Source of the DNA: Nocardia carnea NBRC 14403
GTDB lineage: Bacteria; Actinomycetota; Actinomycetes; Mycobacteriales; Mycobacteriaceae
Assembly (NCBI RefSeq): GCF_000308515.1
Contig: NZ_BAFV01000072.1
Location: 1 to 64,000, forward strand
Direction: 5' to 3'
DNA: 64,000 bases
The notes under the pieces are model-generated. The model was not told the origin of the DNA. It worked only from the letters and a program-made list of their open reading frames with translations, and did not search any database. How positions within the stretch are numbered: position 1 is the first letter of the stretch; each line of letters starts with the position of its first letter. The position numbers and the translations under genes were made by a program. Below, in pieces: positions 43,996-52,525 of this stretch.

Positions 43996-44152
43996 AGTCT
44001 GGTGAGCGAGCCGGACGTACGGTTCCGGCCTCGGCAAAACAACGGGACCGGGCGGTACTCTCGGAAGAGCCGCCTGGTTCGGGGGACGAGCCGTCATCGC
44101 CGACTGGCCGGCGCTCGCATATCGTGAAGCGGGAAGTACGGATGGGCTGTCG

Positions 44153-46444
44153 ATGAGTTCAGTACTGGGAGTGTCGGTGGGGGCCGGCGCGATCCGCCTG
44201 GCGCGCCCATCTGCGGGCGAGCCCGGCTCAGTACCCGATTCCGCCGTACCCGAATCGTTCGAACTGCGCACCTTCGTGGTGCCACCGGAAACCCCCAGCG
44301 CCGAACGCGCCGCGCTTTCGGTTGCGGCGGCCCTGAACTCGAACCCCGCCATCACTTCGACCGTCCTGGCCTGCCGCGACGAGCAGCAGGCCCGGGCCTT
44401 GCATACGGCGCTGACCGAGCATGCCATCGGCAATTACGAGATCGTCCCCGATATCGACGCCGTCGTGGAATTCGCCGCGGCCTCCGGCGCCCTGAAGGAC
44501 GTGTCCTCGCTCGCTGTTTTCGATCTCGGCGCCTCCGGCCTCTCCGTGACGGTGGTGGATGTTTCCACCCGGCAGGTCCGGCATACCGAACGCACCGGCG
44601 ATATCAGCGGCGAGTACTTCGATTCGCTGATCCGGGAACAGCAGATCAACTCCGGCCGGATCGCCCATCCGCCGGACCCGGCCGGGCTCGCCGAACTCGA
44701 CGCACTGTGCCGATCGGCGAAGGAGCGGCTCTCGGCAGGTAACGCGGTCGCGCTGCCCAGCGGTTACGGGCCGGTACTGCTCACCCAGGAGAATTTCACC
44801 GCGCTGATCTCCCGCGCCGTGGAAACCGCCGCCCGCGCCACCCGCGAGGTCGTCGAACGATCGGGCCGGCCGGTGCAGGCAGTGCTGGCGGTCGGCGGCG
44901 GTATGCGTATTCCGCTGGTGAGCCGGGCGCTGCGCGACGCCGTGGATATGCCGGTTCTGGTACCGCCGGAGCCGGAGTCGGCAACCGCCCGCGGCGCGAC
45001 GCTGCTGGCCGGCGGAACACGTACCTCGAAGCCCGCCGAGCCGGCGTACTCGAGCGATATCGCCCAGGGGGCCGAATCCCGCACCCCCGCAGCCGGAGAC
45101 ACCCCGCGGTCCGGTGCCGCTCCCGGGCAGCCGGAAGGCAGTGGCGCCTACCCGCTGCAGTCCGCCCCGGGGCACACGGTCGCCGGCGCCACCACGCCGA
45201 TCCCCGACGTGGGCGAACGCCTGGGCAACACGACACGCACCGGCGCAACCTCCATCCACGGCGACGACACCGCATCGGCACACTCCACTGCCGTAGCGGG
45301 CCCTGTCGGTGCATCACTCACGTATCCGGGCGCCGACCCTCGGCTTCCCGGCACCCCAGCAACGCAACCGGAAGACCCGGCGGCACTCCCCGCGCCGACC
45401 GGCACGGGACCCGCCACCACAACGCTGTACGGCACGCACAACGGATTTTCCCAGCCCACCACCACGCTCTTCGGGCCCGCGTTGTCCGGCACCGGCGCCA
45501 CCACGGCACAGCCCGCCTCCACCGCAGCGCTGCCCGGTTCCACCGAGGCACCGGCCGGCTCCACCACGGCACTGCCCGGCCTCGCCACGACACCAGCCAC
45601 CCCCGGCTCCACCACCGCATCGCCCGACGCCGGCACCGCACTACAGGGCCAGGCTGCGGCACAATTCGGCCCGGCCACCGCATATCGCGAACTCACCGGC
45701 CGGACCACTCGACTCACGTCGAGCTCCGGCCGGGCGAGCACCGCGACAACCGATTCGGGCTCCCACCCCTCCCCCACGGATCGGCTGCCCGCGCCGGGTT
45801 CGGATCATTCCCGCCCCGATCTGCCGATACCGCACGAGGGCATTTTCGGCCCACCGACCGGCGCCCCGAGCACACTTGCGGGTGCCGGATCGACGAGTCC
45901 CCGGCCGGGCGACGAACCGAACAGCGACCAGCCCGCACCGGCCCCCGCGCTCCCACGCCCGACCGGTACCCCGGTACCACGGCTGTCGCCGGACGAGGAT
46001 CCCCCGACCGTTGCGTTGCGTCTTCCGGCGAAACTGTTGCCGCGCCGTTCGTTCGGTGAACCGCCGCAACGTCCCACCCGGGAGATCAGCGCGGCGATGG
46101 TGGCGGTGAGTGCGCTGGTGGTGGTGGCATCGATCGGCATCGGCCTCGGGTACGGGCAGCATATGTTCAGCCAGGATTCGGCCAACGTACAAGGCACGTC
46201 ACAGCCGCAGACCACCTCGGCGAGCACACCGCCCGCAACCACCGCGCCGCCGAGCACTACCACCACCCGGGCCGAGCACGCACCCCTGGCCGAGCCGCCG
46301 CCGGTCTATCAGCCGGAGACCGAGGCCCCGACGACCACCCCCGGCCCGAACACTTTCCAGGTCCCGGGCCTGCCGCCGATCGTCGTACCGACCATCCCGC
46401 CGGAGGCTCTTCCCTTTCCGCGGCCCACGCCCGTCGAACGCTGA
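44153..46444 (+). CDS. Hsp70-like ATPase-domain membrane protein with Pro/Thr-rich region (Rv0312-like)
   Basis: The 763-residue protein starts with an actin/Hsp70-fold domain (1-285): VLGVSVGAGAIRL at the phosphate-1 position, SLAVFDLGASGLSVTVVDV at phosphate-2 and VLAVGGGMRIPLVSRAL at the adenosine motif. Residues 290-640 are a low-complexity Thr/Pro/Ala/Ser region. One membrane helix follows (about 648-669, MVAVSALVVVASIGIGLGY) and a 95-residue external Pro/Thr tail. There is no substrate-binding domain, so it is not a chaperone of DnaK type. It resembles Rv0312. Function is unknown; compare the smaller protein at 28998-30377. Confidence 0.85.
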   Translation: MSSVLGVSVGAGAIRLARPSAGEPGSVPDSAVPESFELRTFVVPPETPSAERAALSVAAALNSNPAITSTVLACRDEQQARALHTALTEHAIGNYEIVPDIDAVVEFAAASGALKDVSSLAVFDLGASGLSVTVVDVSTRQVRHTERTGDISGEYFDSLIREQQINSGRIAHPPDPAGLAELDALCRSAKERLSAGNAVALPSGYGPVLLTQENFTALISRAVETAARATREVVERSGRPVQAVLAVGGGMRIPLVSRALRDAVDMPVLVPPEPESATARGATLLAGGTRTSKPAEPAYSSDIAQGAESRTPAAGDTPRSGAAPGQPEGSGAYPLQSAPGHTVAGATTPIPDVGERLGNTTRTGATSIHGDDTASAHSTAVAGPVGASLTYPGADPRLPGTPATQPEDPAALPAPTGTGPATTTLYGTHNGFSQPTTTLFGPALSGTGATTAQPASTAALPGSTEAPAGSTTALPGLATTPATPGSTTASPDAGTALQGQAAAQFGPATAYRELTGRTTRLTSSSGRASTATTDSGSHPSPTDRLPAPGSDHSRPDLPIPHEGIFGPPTGAPSTLAGAGSTSPRPGDEPNSDQPAPAPALPRPTGTPVPRLSPDEDPPTVALRLPAKLLPRRSFGEPPQRPTREISAAMVAVSALVVVASIGIGLGYGQHMFSQDSANVQGTSQPQTTSASTPPATTAPPSTTTTRAEHAPLAEPPPVYQPETEAPTTTPGPNTFQVPGLPPIVVPTIPPEALPFPRPTPVER

Positions 46445-46450
46445 CCCCTC

Positions 46451-48061
46451 TCAGTCCCGGCCGTAGCCCTGTTCCGGGCGCCGGCCCGGCGGCGGAGGCC
46501 CGCCGCCGAGCCGCTGCTGCGGATTCCACGGCTGCTGCGGTCCCGGCGGCGGGGGCCCTTGTTGCCGTCCGGGAGTCTGCGGCCCGGTGCGTGGTGACCT
46601 CGGTCCGCCGGGTTGCCGAGGGTCGGTGGCGGAACGTGGGCCCGTACGGGGGTCGGCGGGGCCTGGGCGCCGGATACGAGGCTGGTCGCCGGTGGTCGGC
46701 CACGGTTGATAGTCACGTTCGGCCCGGCGCCGCGGCCCGGTCTCGGGGTCTGTTTCCGGCCGCGGCACCGCGCGGTGGCTGCCGGTATCGGTGTGGCGGC
46801 CCACCTTGGCCTTACGCGCAGGCGCCGGCGGTTTCGGGGTGCCGAACGGGCGGGCGAGCAGCACCGCGATCCCCGTGGTCAGCGGCACCGAGAGCGCCAG
46901 GCAGATACCACCGACCGCGGACCGCGCGATCTCGATCGCGACGGCATCGCCAACCAGCACATCCCCGATGGGCCGGCCGGCCACACTGAACAGCAGCAGC
47001 AGCGGCAGTGCACCACCCGCGTAGGCGAGTACCAGGGTGTACACGGTGCTGGCGATATGGTCGCGTCCGACTCGCATCGCCGCCGCGAATATCTCTCCCC
47101 GCGTAGCGCTTTTATCGAGTTCGGCGAGTTCGAAGGCGGCCGATGCCTGGGTGATGGTGACATCGTTGAGCACACCGAGCGAGCCGATGATGAAACCGGC
47201 CAGCAGCAACCCGGTGATGCTCACGTGCTCGATATAGGTGGCGACATTCGTGTTCTGTTCTTCTGACAGACCGGTGAGCGTGGTCGCCTCGATGACAAGC
47301 CAGGACAGCACCGCGGCGATGACCATCGACGTCAATGTCCCCAGCAGTGCCGAACTGGTGCGCAGATTCACCCCGTGCGCCAGGTACAGCACCGCGTACA
47401 AGATCAGTGAACCCGCCACCAGCGCAACCGGTATCGCCGGTTTGCCGTCGAGCAGGGCCGGTAGCAGGAACATCACCAGAACGGCGAAGGCGAATCCCAG
47501 GCCGAGGATTGCCCGGACACCGCGCCAGCGCGCGATCACGACGATCACCACCACGAACGCGAGGAAGATGATGCTGAGCGGGAACCCGCGGGCGTAGTCG
47601 TCGAACGAATACAGGGGTGTCCCGTCCGGCGCGTCCTGCCGCACGATACGAAGTTCGTCACCGGCCGCCAGATCCGGCTGGCCCGGTCCCGGCGCGATTT
47701 CCAGCAGCGTGTGCTTACCGGCATGCGGGCCGGACTCGATGGCGATCAGGCTGCGCTGGCAGTCGTAGACGTCCATGGGCGGCGGTGCCGGTTCACCGTC
47801 GAAAACCCGGCCGATGGAAGGACTACCGCAGGCGCCGAGGTCTTGCCGGATCACGGTTCCGGCCTCGGTGACCACCGCCGAACCGTCGGCGTTCTGCATG
47901 GGCAGCGGGATATCGACCTGTTGCCGGTCGGGCCACAGCGCGATGGTTGCGACGACCACGATGGCGCCGATTGCGATCAGCAATCCGACCACCACGCGGG
48001 CGGCGGTAGCACCGATGGCGATCGGCCGGGAGTGATCGTGATGGTGATGGTGGTCGCTCAC
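46451..48061 (-). CDS. YibE/F family membrane protein with His-rich N-terminus
   Basis: The 536-residue protein begins with a His cluster (DHHHHHDHS). A membrane helix follows (about 18-42), then a periplasmic OB-like region with a Cys pair (LGACGSP, DVYDCQ), then about seven helices of the YibE/F core (FIIGSLGVLNDVTITQASA). A 120-residue Pro/Arg/Gly-rich cytoplasmic tail completes it. The GTG start at 48061 puts the His cluster at the very N-terminus; the longer frame to 48127 has no ribosome site. Function in the family is unknown; the His cluster suggests metal binding. A 6C RNA lies upstream. Confidence 0.87.
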   Translation of the reverse strand: MSDHHHHHDHSRPIAIGATAARVVVGLLIAIGAIVVVATIALWPDRQQVDIPLPMQNADGSAVVTEAGTVIRQDLGACGSPSIGRVFDGEPAPPPMDVYDCQRSLIAIESGPHAGKHTLLEIAPGPGQPDLAAGDELRIVRQDAPDGTPLYSFDDYARGFPLSIIFLAFVVVIVVIARWRGVRAILGLGFAFAVLVMFLLPALLDGKPAIPVALVAGSLILYAVLYLAHGVNLRTSSALLGTLTSMVIAAVLSWLVIEATTLTGLSEEQNTNVATYIEHVSITGLLLAGFIIGSLGVLNDVTITQASAAFELAELDKSATRGEIFAAAMRVGRDHIASTVYTLVLAYAGGALPLLLLFSVAGRPIGDVLVGDAVAIEIARSAVGGICLALSVPLTTGIAVLLARPFGTPKPPAPARKAKVGRHTDTGSHRAVPRPETDPETGPRRRAERDYQPWPTTGDQPRIRRPGPADPRTGPRSATDPRQPGGPRSPRTGPQTPGRQQGPPPPGPQQPWNPQQRLGGGPPPPGRRPEQGYGRD

Positions 48062-48384
48062 GCGGCTCAGCCTAGAGGATTCACGGAGTCCCGCTACGGC
48101 CTGCGGATATGGCCCTACGCTGGGCATTCGGCAAGCAGCTGAGGAAACTCGGGAAGGGGCGGCGGAGAGCAGGGGGATGTCTCCGCCGCCCGGGGGCAGG
48201 CGCCCAGGGGGGTAGGCGGCCTAACCCGAGGACCAGGTTGCCCAGGGGGGGTAGACAACCTGGCCGGGCACTCGAAGTGCCGAGGCCCACTGTACACATA
48301 CGATCCGCTTTTGTGCCAGTAGGTTCAGAAAATTGGCCATAATCCGGACGAGAGGTCTGTTTTCCTCCAAAATCGGCCGCCCCG
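48062..48384. other. Intergenic region holding the 6C RNA
   Basis: No protein gene is seen in these 323 bases between the aminotransferase and YibE/F genes. The centre is occupied by a structured RNA (separate entry). The right part (48285-48384) is AT-richer and likely contains its promoter. Confidence 0.75.
48161..48285 (-). ncRNA. 6C small RNA
   Basis: Read on the minus strand, three hairpins follow each other, each presenting a C-run in its loop. The first (48233-48263) has a 10-bp stem CCAGGTTGTC / GGCAACCTGG and loop TACCCCCCCTG. The second (48198-48222) has a stem AGGCCGCC / GGCGCCT with one bulge and loop TACCCCCCTG. The third (48161-48187) has a perfect 8-bp stem GGCGGAGA / TCTCCGCC with loop CATCCCCCTGC and may be the terminator. 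Two adjacent hairpins with at least six loop cytosines define the actinobacterial 6C RNA family (B11 in M. tuberculosis), whose C-rich loops pair with G-rich mRNA regions. A short hairpin GGCAC-TTCGA-GTGCC (48267-48281) marks the 5' side. The exact ends are inferred. Confidence 0.88.
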
Positions 48385-49638
48385 CTACTGCCGGTAGCTC
48401 GCCAGGAAATTACCGAAACGCTCGATGGCAACCGCCAGATCGCGAGCCCAAGGCAGGGTCACGATGCGCAGGTGATCGTGGTCGGGCCAGTTGAAACCGG
48501 TGCCCTGCACCATCAGGATCTTCTCCTGGAGCAACAGGTCCTGAACCAGCTTCTCGTCGTCGTGGATCTCGTGAACTTCGGGATCCAGCCTAGGGAATGC
48601 ATACAGTGCGCCTTTGGGTTTGACGCACGACACGCCGGGAATGGCATTCAATCGTTCCCAAGCCATATCCCGCTGCTCGAGCAGGCGCCCGCCCGGCAGG
48701 ATCAGATCCTCGATACTCTGGTAGCCGCCCAGCGCGACCTGGATTGCGTGCTGCGCCGGCACATTCGGGCACAACCGCGACGATGCGAGCAGATCGATCC
48801 CCTCGAGAAAACCGGCCGCATGGTCCTTCGGACCCGTGATCGCCAGCCACCCCGACCGGTAGCCCGCCACCCGATAGGCCTTGGACAAGCCGTTGAAGGT
48901 AAGGCACAGCAGGTCCGGCGCCAGGGTCGCCAGCGAAATATGTTTGGCGTCGTCGTAGAGGATCTTGTCGTAGATCTCGTCGGCGAGCAGCAGCAGCCGA
49001 TGCTTACGGGCCAGGTCCACCAGTTGCTGCAGGACCTCCGCGGAGTAGACCGCCCCGGTCGGGTTGTTCGGGTTGATTACCAGCAGGGCCTTGGTCCGGT
49101 CGGTGATCTTGGCTTCGAGATCGGCGATATCGGGCTGCCAGCCGTTGCTCTCATCGCACAGATAGTGCACCGGCGTACCGCCGGCCAGGCTGGTCATGGC
49201 CGTCCAGAGCGGATAGTCCGGGGCCGGGATCAGTACCTCGTCACCGTTGTCCAGCAGCGCCTGCATCGTGATGGTGATCAGCTCGGAGACGCCGTTGCCC
49301 AGGTACACACTGTCGACATCCAGCTCCGGGAAGCCCGGTACCAGCTCGTATCGGGTGACGATCGCCCGCCGCGCGGACAGTATCCCCTTGGACTCCGAAT
49401 AGCCCTGCGCGTTCGGCAGGGCGGCGATCATATCCCGCATGATCACATCGGGCGCCTCGAAGCCGAACGGCGCCGGATTGCCGATATTGAGCTTCAGGAT
49501 CCGATGCCCCTCGGCCTCCAGCCGTGCCGCATGTGCGTGTACCGGTCCACGAATCTCGTAGACGACGTTCTGCAGCTTCTTCGACTGCTCCAGAATCCGG
49601 GGGGCGGGATGCGAATGGCCAGTACTCACCCGGTCCAT
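48385..49638 (-). CDS. Alanine/aspartate-type PLP aminotransferase (AlaA/AspC, Rv0337c-like)
   Basis: The 417-residue fold-type I aminotransferase has LNIGNPAPFGFEAP near the start, GNGVSELI in the cofactor region, NPNNPTGAVYS, ADEIYDKILYDD, and the Schiff-base Lys in FNGLSKAYRVAGYRSGW. The C-terminal LRIVTLP contains the substrate-carboxylate Arg. The sequence is of the AlaA/YfbQ type, which makes alanine from pyruvate and glutamate. In mycobacteria this gene adjoins the EtfD gene; here they are 10 kb apart. The protein is cytoplasmic. Confidence 0.93.
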   Translation of the reverse strand: MDRVSTGHSHPAPRILEQSKKLQNVVYEIRGPVHAHAARLEAEGHRILKLNIGNPAPFGFEAPDVIMRDMIAALPNAQGYSESKGILSARRAIVTRYELVPGFPELDVDSVYLGNGVSELITITMQALLDNGDEVLIPAPDYPLWTAMTSLAGGTPVHYLCDESNGWQPDIADLEAKITDRTKALLVINPNNPTGAVYSAEVLQQLVDLARKHRLLLLADEIYDKILYDDAKHISLATLAPDLLCLTFNGLSKAYRVAGYRSGWLAITGPKDHAAGFLEGIDLLASSRLCPNVPAQHAIQVALGGYQSIEDLILPGGRLLEQRDMAWERLNAIPGVSCVKPKGALYAFPRLDPEVHEIHDDEKLVQDLLLQEKILMVQGTGFNWPDHDHLRIVTLPWARDLAVAIERFGNFLASYRQ

Positions 49639-49722
49639 GGTGCCACCAGAGGCAAGGGGTTATCGGGCCCGGCCCCGGCCCGTGGCCGTACGGTTACCGC
49701 AGGAAGCGGGCGCGCGGCGGTC

Positions 49723-51090
49723 TCACCCGGCCCCCGGAGGCAGGCTGCGAGTGGACGTCGAACCGCAGAATTCCTCGATCTGCTCGTCCAGGGACCGGGC
49801 CTGAGCCACGCCACGGTAGGTGGGAGCGCAGATCCGCCGGCGGACGCCGGTGAGCCGTTCCTCGAGTTGTGCGATGCGCTTGTCCTCGGCCAGTTCGAGC
49901 ACCGGCGACAGCGCCTCCGCCGCACCGTCGAGACTGCCGTTGATCAGGTGCGCGGCCGCCGAATCGACCCGGGCCAGCGCTTCGGCGCCGTAGGAACGCT
50001 GACGCGCCGGACCGCCGAGATACAGCTCGATCGTGCGCTCCGTAGCGGCCAGCGCCGGTTCGGCGAGACCGAGATGAATATAGGTGGCGCCCGCGTAATA
50101 ACTGGCCTTGGCCTCGGCGAAGCCGAACACCCCACCCACTTCGTCGTGCAGACTGTCGGTGGCCGGGCCCTCGCTTGCCGCGGCGGCGGCCCGGATACAG
50201 CGTTCGGTATCGGCGGCACTACCGATCTTCGACCAGATCCGCGCCTCGATATTGTGCAACCGCACCGCGGCGGTCGCCGAATCCGCGTACTGCTGTCCGC
50301 TCTGCGCCAGCGCAAGCGCTCGATGAGGCCGTTCGGACCAGTACTCGATCAGCGCGTGCATCCCCCGCGCCCACGCTCGCAGCCCGTTGTGACCGCAGAT
50401 CTCCCCGTACGCCCAGGCCGCCCGGATCTGCTCGCCGGCCGCATCCAGGTAACCCAGATCGGTGCTCGCGTTGGCGAGCAACCCCGACAACGAACCCGCC
50501 AGCAGATATAGATGACTGGTATCGGATGGGCGCTGATGCCCCTCCAGCAGCCGGTACACCCGGCGGCGCACCCGCAGCATCTCCACCATCATCGGCATCG
50601 GCGGCGTGTGCACGTAGTCGTTGGCGATCCGGGTGACATCCGCGTCGAGCTGCTCCAAGGTGCTGGCGCCGATATTCGTCGCCTCGGCCCGGCCCGCGTG
50701 ATCGCTCGCTTCGTGTGCTGCCGCCATGATCAGATCCCTCTCCGAAATCGCCGCCGACCCGTCCCCGCGCACCGCACCGCTGTCGATGAGGGCCAGGAGT
50801 TCGGCGTCATTGGAATAACTTCCGCGCACCGCGGCATGCCCGCCGGGGCCGGAAACAGGGTCGTCGGCTGTCAATGCGGCGAACCGGCTCCGCTCGATAT
50901 CATCGGACCTGGCCAGGCAGGTATCGAGAGCAGCCTGGTTGACGGGACGCGGATGCACCCGGTCGCCCCCGGCCTCCCATTTGGACACCAGTCGTTCGTG
51001 CACACCCAGATGTGCCGCGAACTCCCGGATGCTCATCCGTTTGGCTTCGCGAAGCGCCCGGGCCTCCTTTCCAGACCATTGGCCGACCAC
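49723..51090 (-). CDS. XRE-family regulator with TPR-like C-terminal region
   Basis: The 455-residue protein has an N-terminal Cro/C1 helix-turn-helix (about 5-60, ALREAKRMSIREFAAHLGVHERLVSKWEAGG) and then about 350 residues of helical repeats resembling TPRs (for example HLYLLAGSLSGLLANASTDLG, and AGATYIHLGLAEPALAATE). This layout is common in actinomycete developmental and conjugative-element regulators and senses a peptide or protein partner in known cases. GTG 51090 follows AAAGGG. It is divergent from a small unknown gene, which may be its target. Confidence 0.85.
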   Translation of the reverse strand: MVGQWSGKEARALREAKRMSIREFAAHLGVHERLVSKWEAGGDRVHPRPVNQAALDTCLARSDDIERSRFAALTADDPVSGPGGHAAVRGSYSNDAELLALIDSGAVRGDGSAAISERDLIMAAAHEASDHAGRAEATNIGASTLEQLDADVTRIANDYVHTPPMPMMVEMLRVRRRVYRLLEGHQRPSDTSHLYLLAGSLSGLLANASTDLGYLDAAGEQIRAAWAYGEICGHNGLRAWARGMHALIEYWSERPHRALALAQSGQQYADSATAAVRLHNIEARIWSKIGSAADTERCIRAAAAASEGPATDSLHDEVGGVFGFAEAKASYYAGATYIHLGLAEPALAATERTIELYLGGPARQRSYGAEALARVDSAAAHLINGSLDGAAEALSPVLELAEDKRIAQLEERLTGVRRRICAPTYRGVAQARSLDEQIEEFCGSTSTRSLPPGAG

Positions 51091-51279
51091 GTTGTCACCC
51101 TTTCCGAACGATTTCCTCCCAAGGGTACGAGCCGAATGTGACTGCAACCACAAGGAATTTCGCTACCGCCGCGAATGGCAGCGCAAGGGCAGTGGAACGA
51201 GAGCGCGGAGGCGGTTCCGGCACGCCGGTTCTCGCGGGATCCTGGAAGGGCAGAAGCGAAACCGCCACCGGCCGTGGCT

Positions 51280-51314
51280 CGGCACGCCAGGGAGGCCCGG
51301 CACGCCAGGGAGGC
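51280..51314. repeat. Two tandem 17-bp copies of CGGCACGCCAGGGAGGC
   Basis: Identical copies at 51280-51296 and 51298-51314 lie immediately before the start of the gene at 51328. They could be a regulator binding site or slippage product. Confidence 0.7.
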
Positions 51315-51327
51315 AAGGGGATTCACC

Positions 51328-51774
51328 GTGAATGTGGAAAAGCTCAGAACGGTCGACGACTGGGCCGCCTACTACCGTCACGAATTCGGTTTACCGGCCA
51401 CCGAACGCGGCGGCTTCGTGATGCTGCCGATCACCAGCCGGGCCTGTGTCATCCACCTACCCACCGAACGTGCCCGCGCCGTCCGGGAACTGTTGAACTC
51501 CCGGGAGATCCGGGTTCCGGTGCTGGCCCGGCAGATTCGCTGGAGCTTCGTGGCCTATCCGGATCGCCGGCCCGATCCCGAAGTGGTGGAGATGCTGCAC
51601 CGCATCGATATCGATATTCCCGGTGTGGGCAGTGCGGTCATGCTGCCCACGGGGATGGGCCGCTGGAACCGGGAGGGCTGCAACTGGGTGGTACCGCCCG
51701 AACGCGACGGCCTGCTCCCACCACTGTCCTCGGTGATCAATGCCGCGCTCCTGGTGGGCGGCAGCCGGGAATGA
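51328..51774 (+). CDS. Hypothetical protein divergent from the XRE regulator
   Basis: The 148-residue soluble protein has mixed alpha/beta character (WAAYYRHEFGLPATERGGFVML, RRPDPEVVEMLHRIDIDIPG) and no recognised motif. GTG 51328 follows AAGGGGATTCACC; the frame extends upstream, but that part merely translates the tandem repeat into ARHAREARHAREARG. Actinomycete XRE-TPR regulators are often encoded beside a small partner of this size. Function is unknown. Confidence 0.7.
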   Translation: MNVEKLRTVDDWAAYYRHEFGLPATERGGFVMLPITSRACVIHLPTERARAVRELLNSREIRVPVLARQIRWSFVAYPDRRPDPEVVEMLHRIDIDIPGVGSAVMLPTGMGRWNREGCNWVVPPERDGLLPPLSSVINAALLVGGSRE

Positions 51775-51912
51775 CCGGGGATGGGGCTACGTCCGGCAGC
51801 TCACAAGGCATGCCGGTCGTAGCCCGCCCGCGGCGCCGACGGGTGACCGCGGGGACAGGCTGTCCAGCACAGCCACCGGGATACCGGGCCGGCCTGCCCC
51901 GTCGGCCCGGTG

Positions 51913-52425
51913 TCACGGATGTGTTCGCAGCACCCGTTGCGCATCGGCCAGCAACCCCGGCGCGAGGCGGCGATGGACGCGGGACGCGCGGGTCCAGATC
52001 CATTTACCGATCGGTCGTTCATAGCGGATGAAGGTGACCAGCGAAACACCCTCGGCGCCGACCTCTACCACGAGGTTTCCGGTGAGCATCCACGACGGGG
52101 CCGCGAGGGTTATCCAGGTATCGCCGCGTTCGACGATCGGCCATCCGGCCACCTGCTCCGGCGCAGACCGCCGCGCGAGCCGCAATCCCAGCAGCCCACG
52201 CCAGATCAACTGGCCACCACGACCGGCGACCTCGACGAGCGCCGCGTGCGCCCACTCTTCCGGAGTGCCGGCTGCGGCGGCGTTCGTGGCCAGCACGAAC
52301 TGATCGGCATAGTGGTAGTCGGCCATCGTGCTGTGTGCTCTGGTCACTTCGGTGATGTCGTGCTGCTGGTACGCGACCGGATCGGCATGGTCTTCGGCTT
52401 CGTGAATCGGGGAACTGTCAGTCAT
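51913..52425 (-). CDS. DUF2867-like protein
   Basis: The 170-residue protein has a short polar N-terminus and a START/DUF2867-like fold: YHYADQFVLATNAAAAGTPEEWAHAALVE is the first helix region, LIWRGLLGLRL follows, and WITLAAPSWMLTGNLVVEVGAEGVSLVTFIRY are paired strands. The C-terminal helix is VHRRLAPGLLADAQRV. ATG 52425 follows GGAGACGCGGAG. It is transcribed divergently from a TetR gene, with two shared palindromic operators. It probably handles a small hydrophobic ligand, by inference from the fold. Confidence 0.8.
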   Translation of the reverse strand: MTDSSPIHEAEDHADPVAYQQHDITEVTRAHSTMADYHYADQFVLATNAAAAGTPEEWAHAALVEVAGRGGQLIWRGLLGLRLARRSAPEQVAGWPIVERGDTWITLAAPSWMLTGNLVVEVGAEGVSLVTFIRYERPIGKWIWTRASRVHRRLAPGLLADAQRVLRTHP

Positions 52426-52443
52426 CTCCGCGTCTCCCTCTGG

Positions 52444-52467
52444 TTGATATACGGTGGCGTATATCAA
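52444..52467. promoter_or_regulatory. TetR operator 1 (perfect 10-bp arms)
   Basis: TTGATATACG-GTGG-CGTATATCAA lies 18 bases upstream of the DUF2867-like start. It is the longer of two copies of the TATACG-GTGs-CGTATA site in this divergent promoter. Confidence 0.85.
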
Positions 52468-52479
52468 CGCTAGCGGAAA

Positions 52480-52495
52480 TATACGGTGCCGTATA
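52480..52495. promoter_or_regulatory. TetR operator 2
   Basis: TATACG-GTGC-CGTATA lies 30 bases upstream of the tetR start. Its centre is 32 bases from that of operator 1, about three helical turns, which suits cooperative binding. Confidence 0.85.
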
Positions 52496-52525
52496 GACCG
52501 CTGCGCGACGAAGGGAGAAACAACC

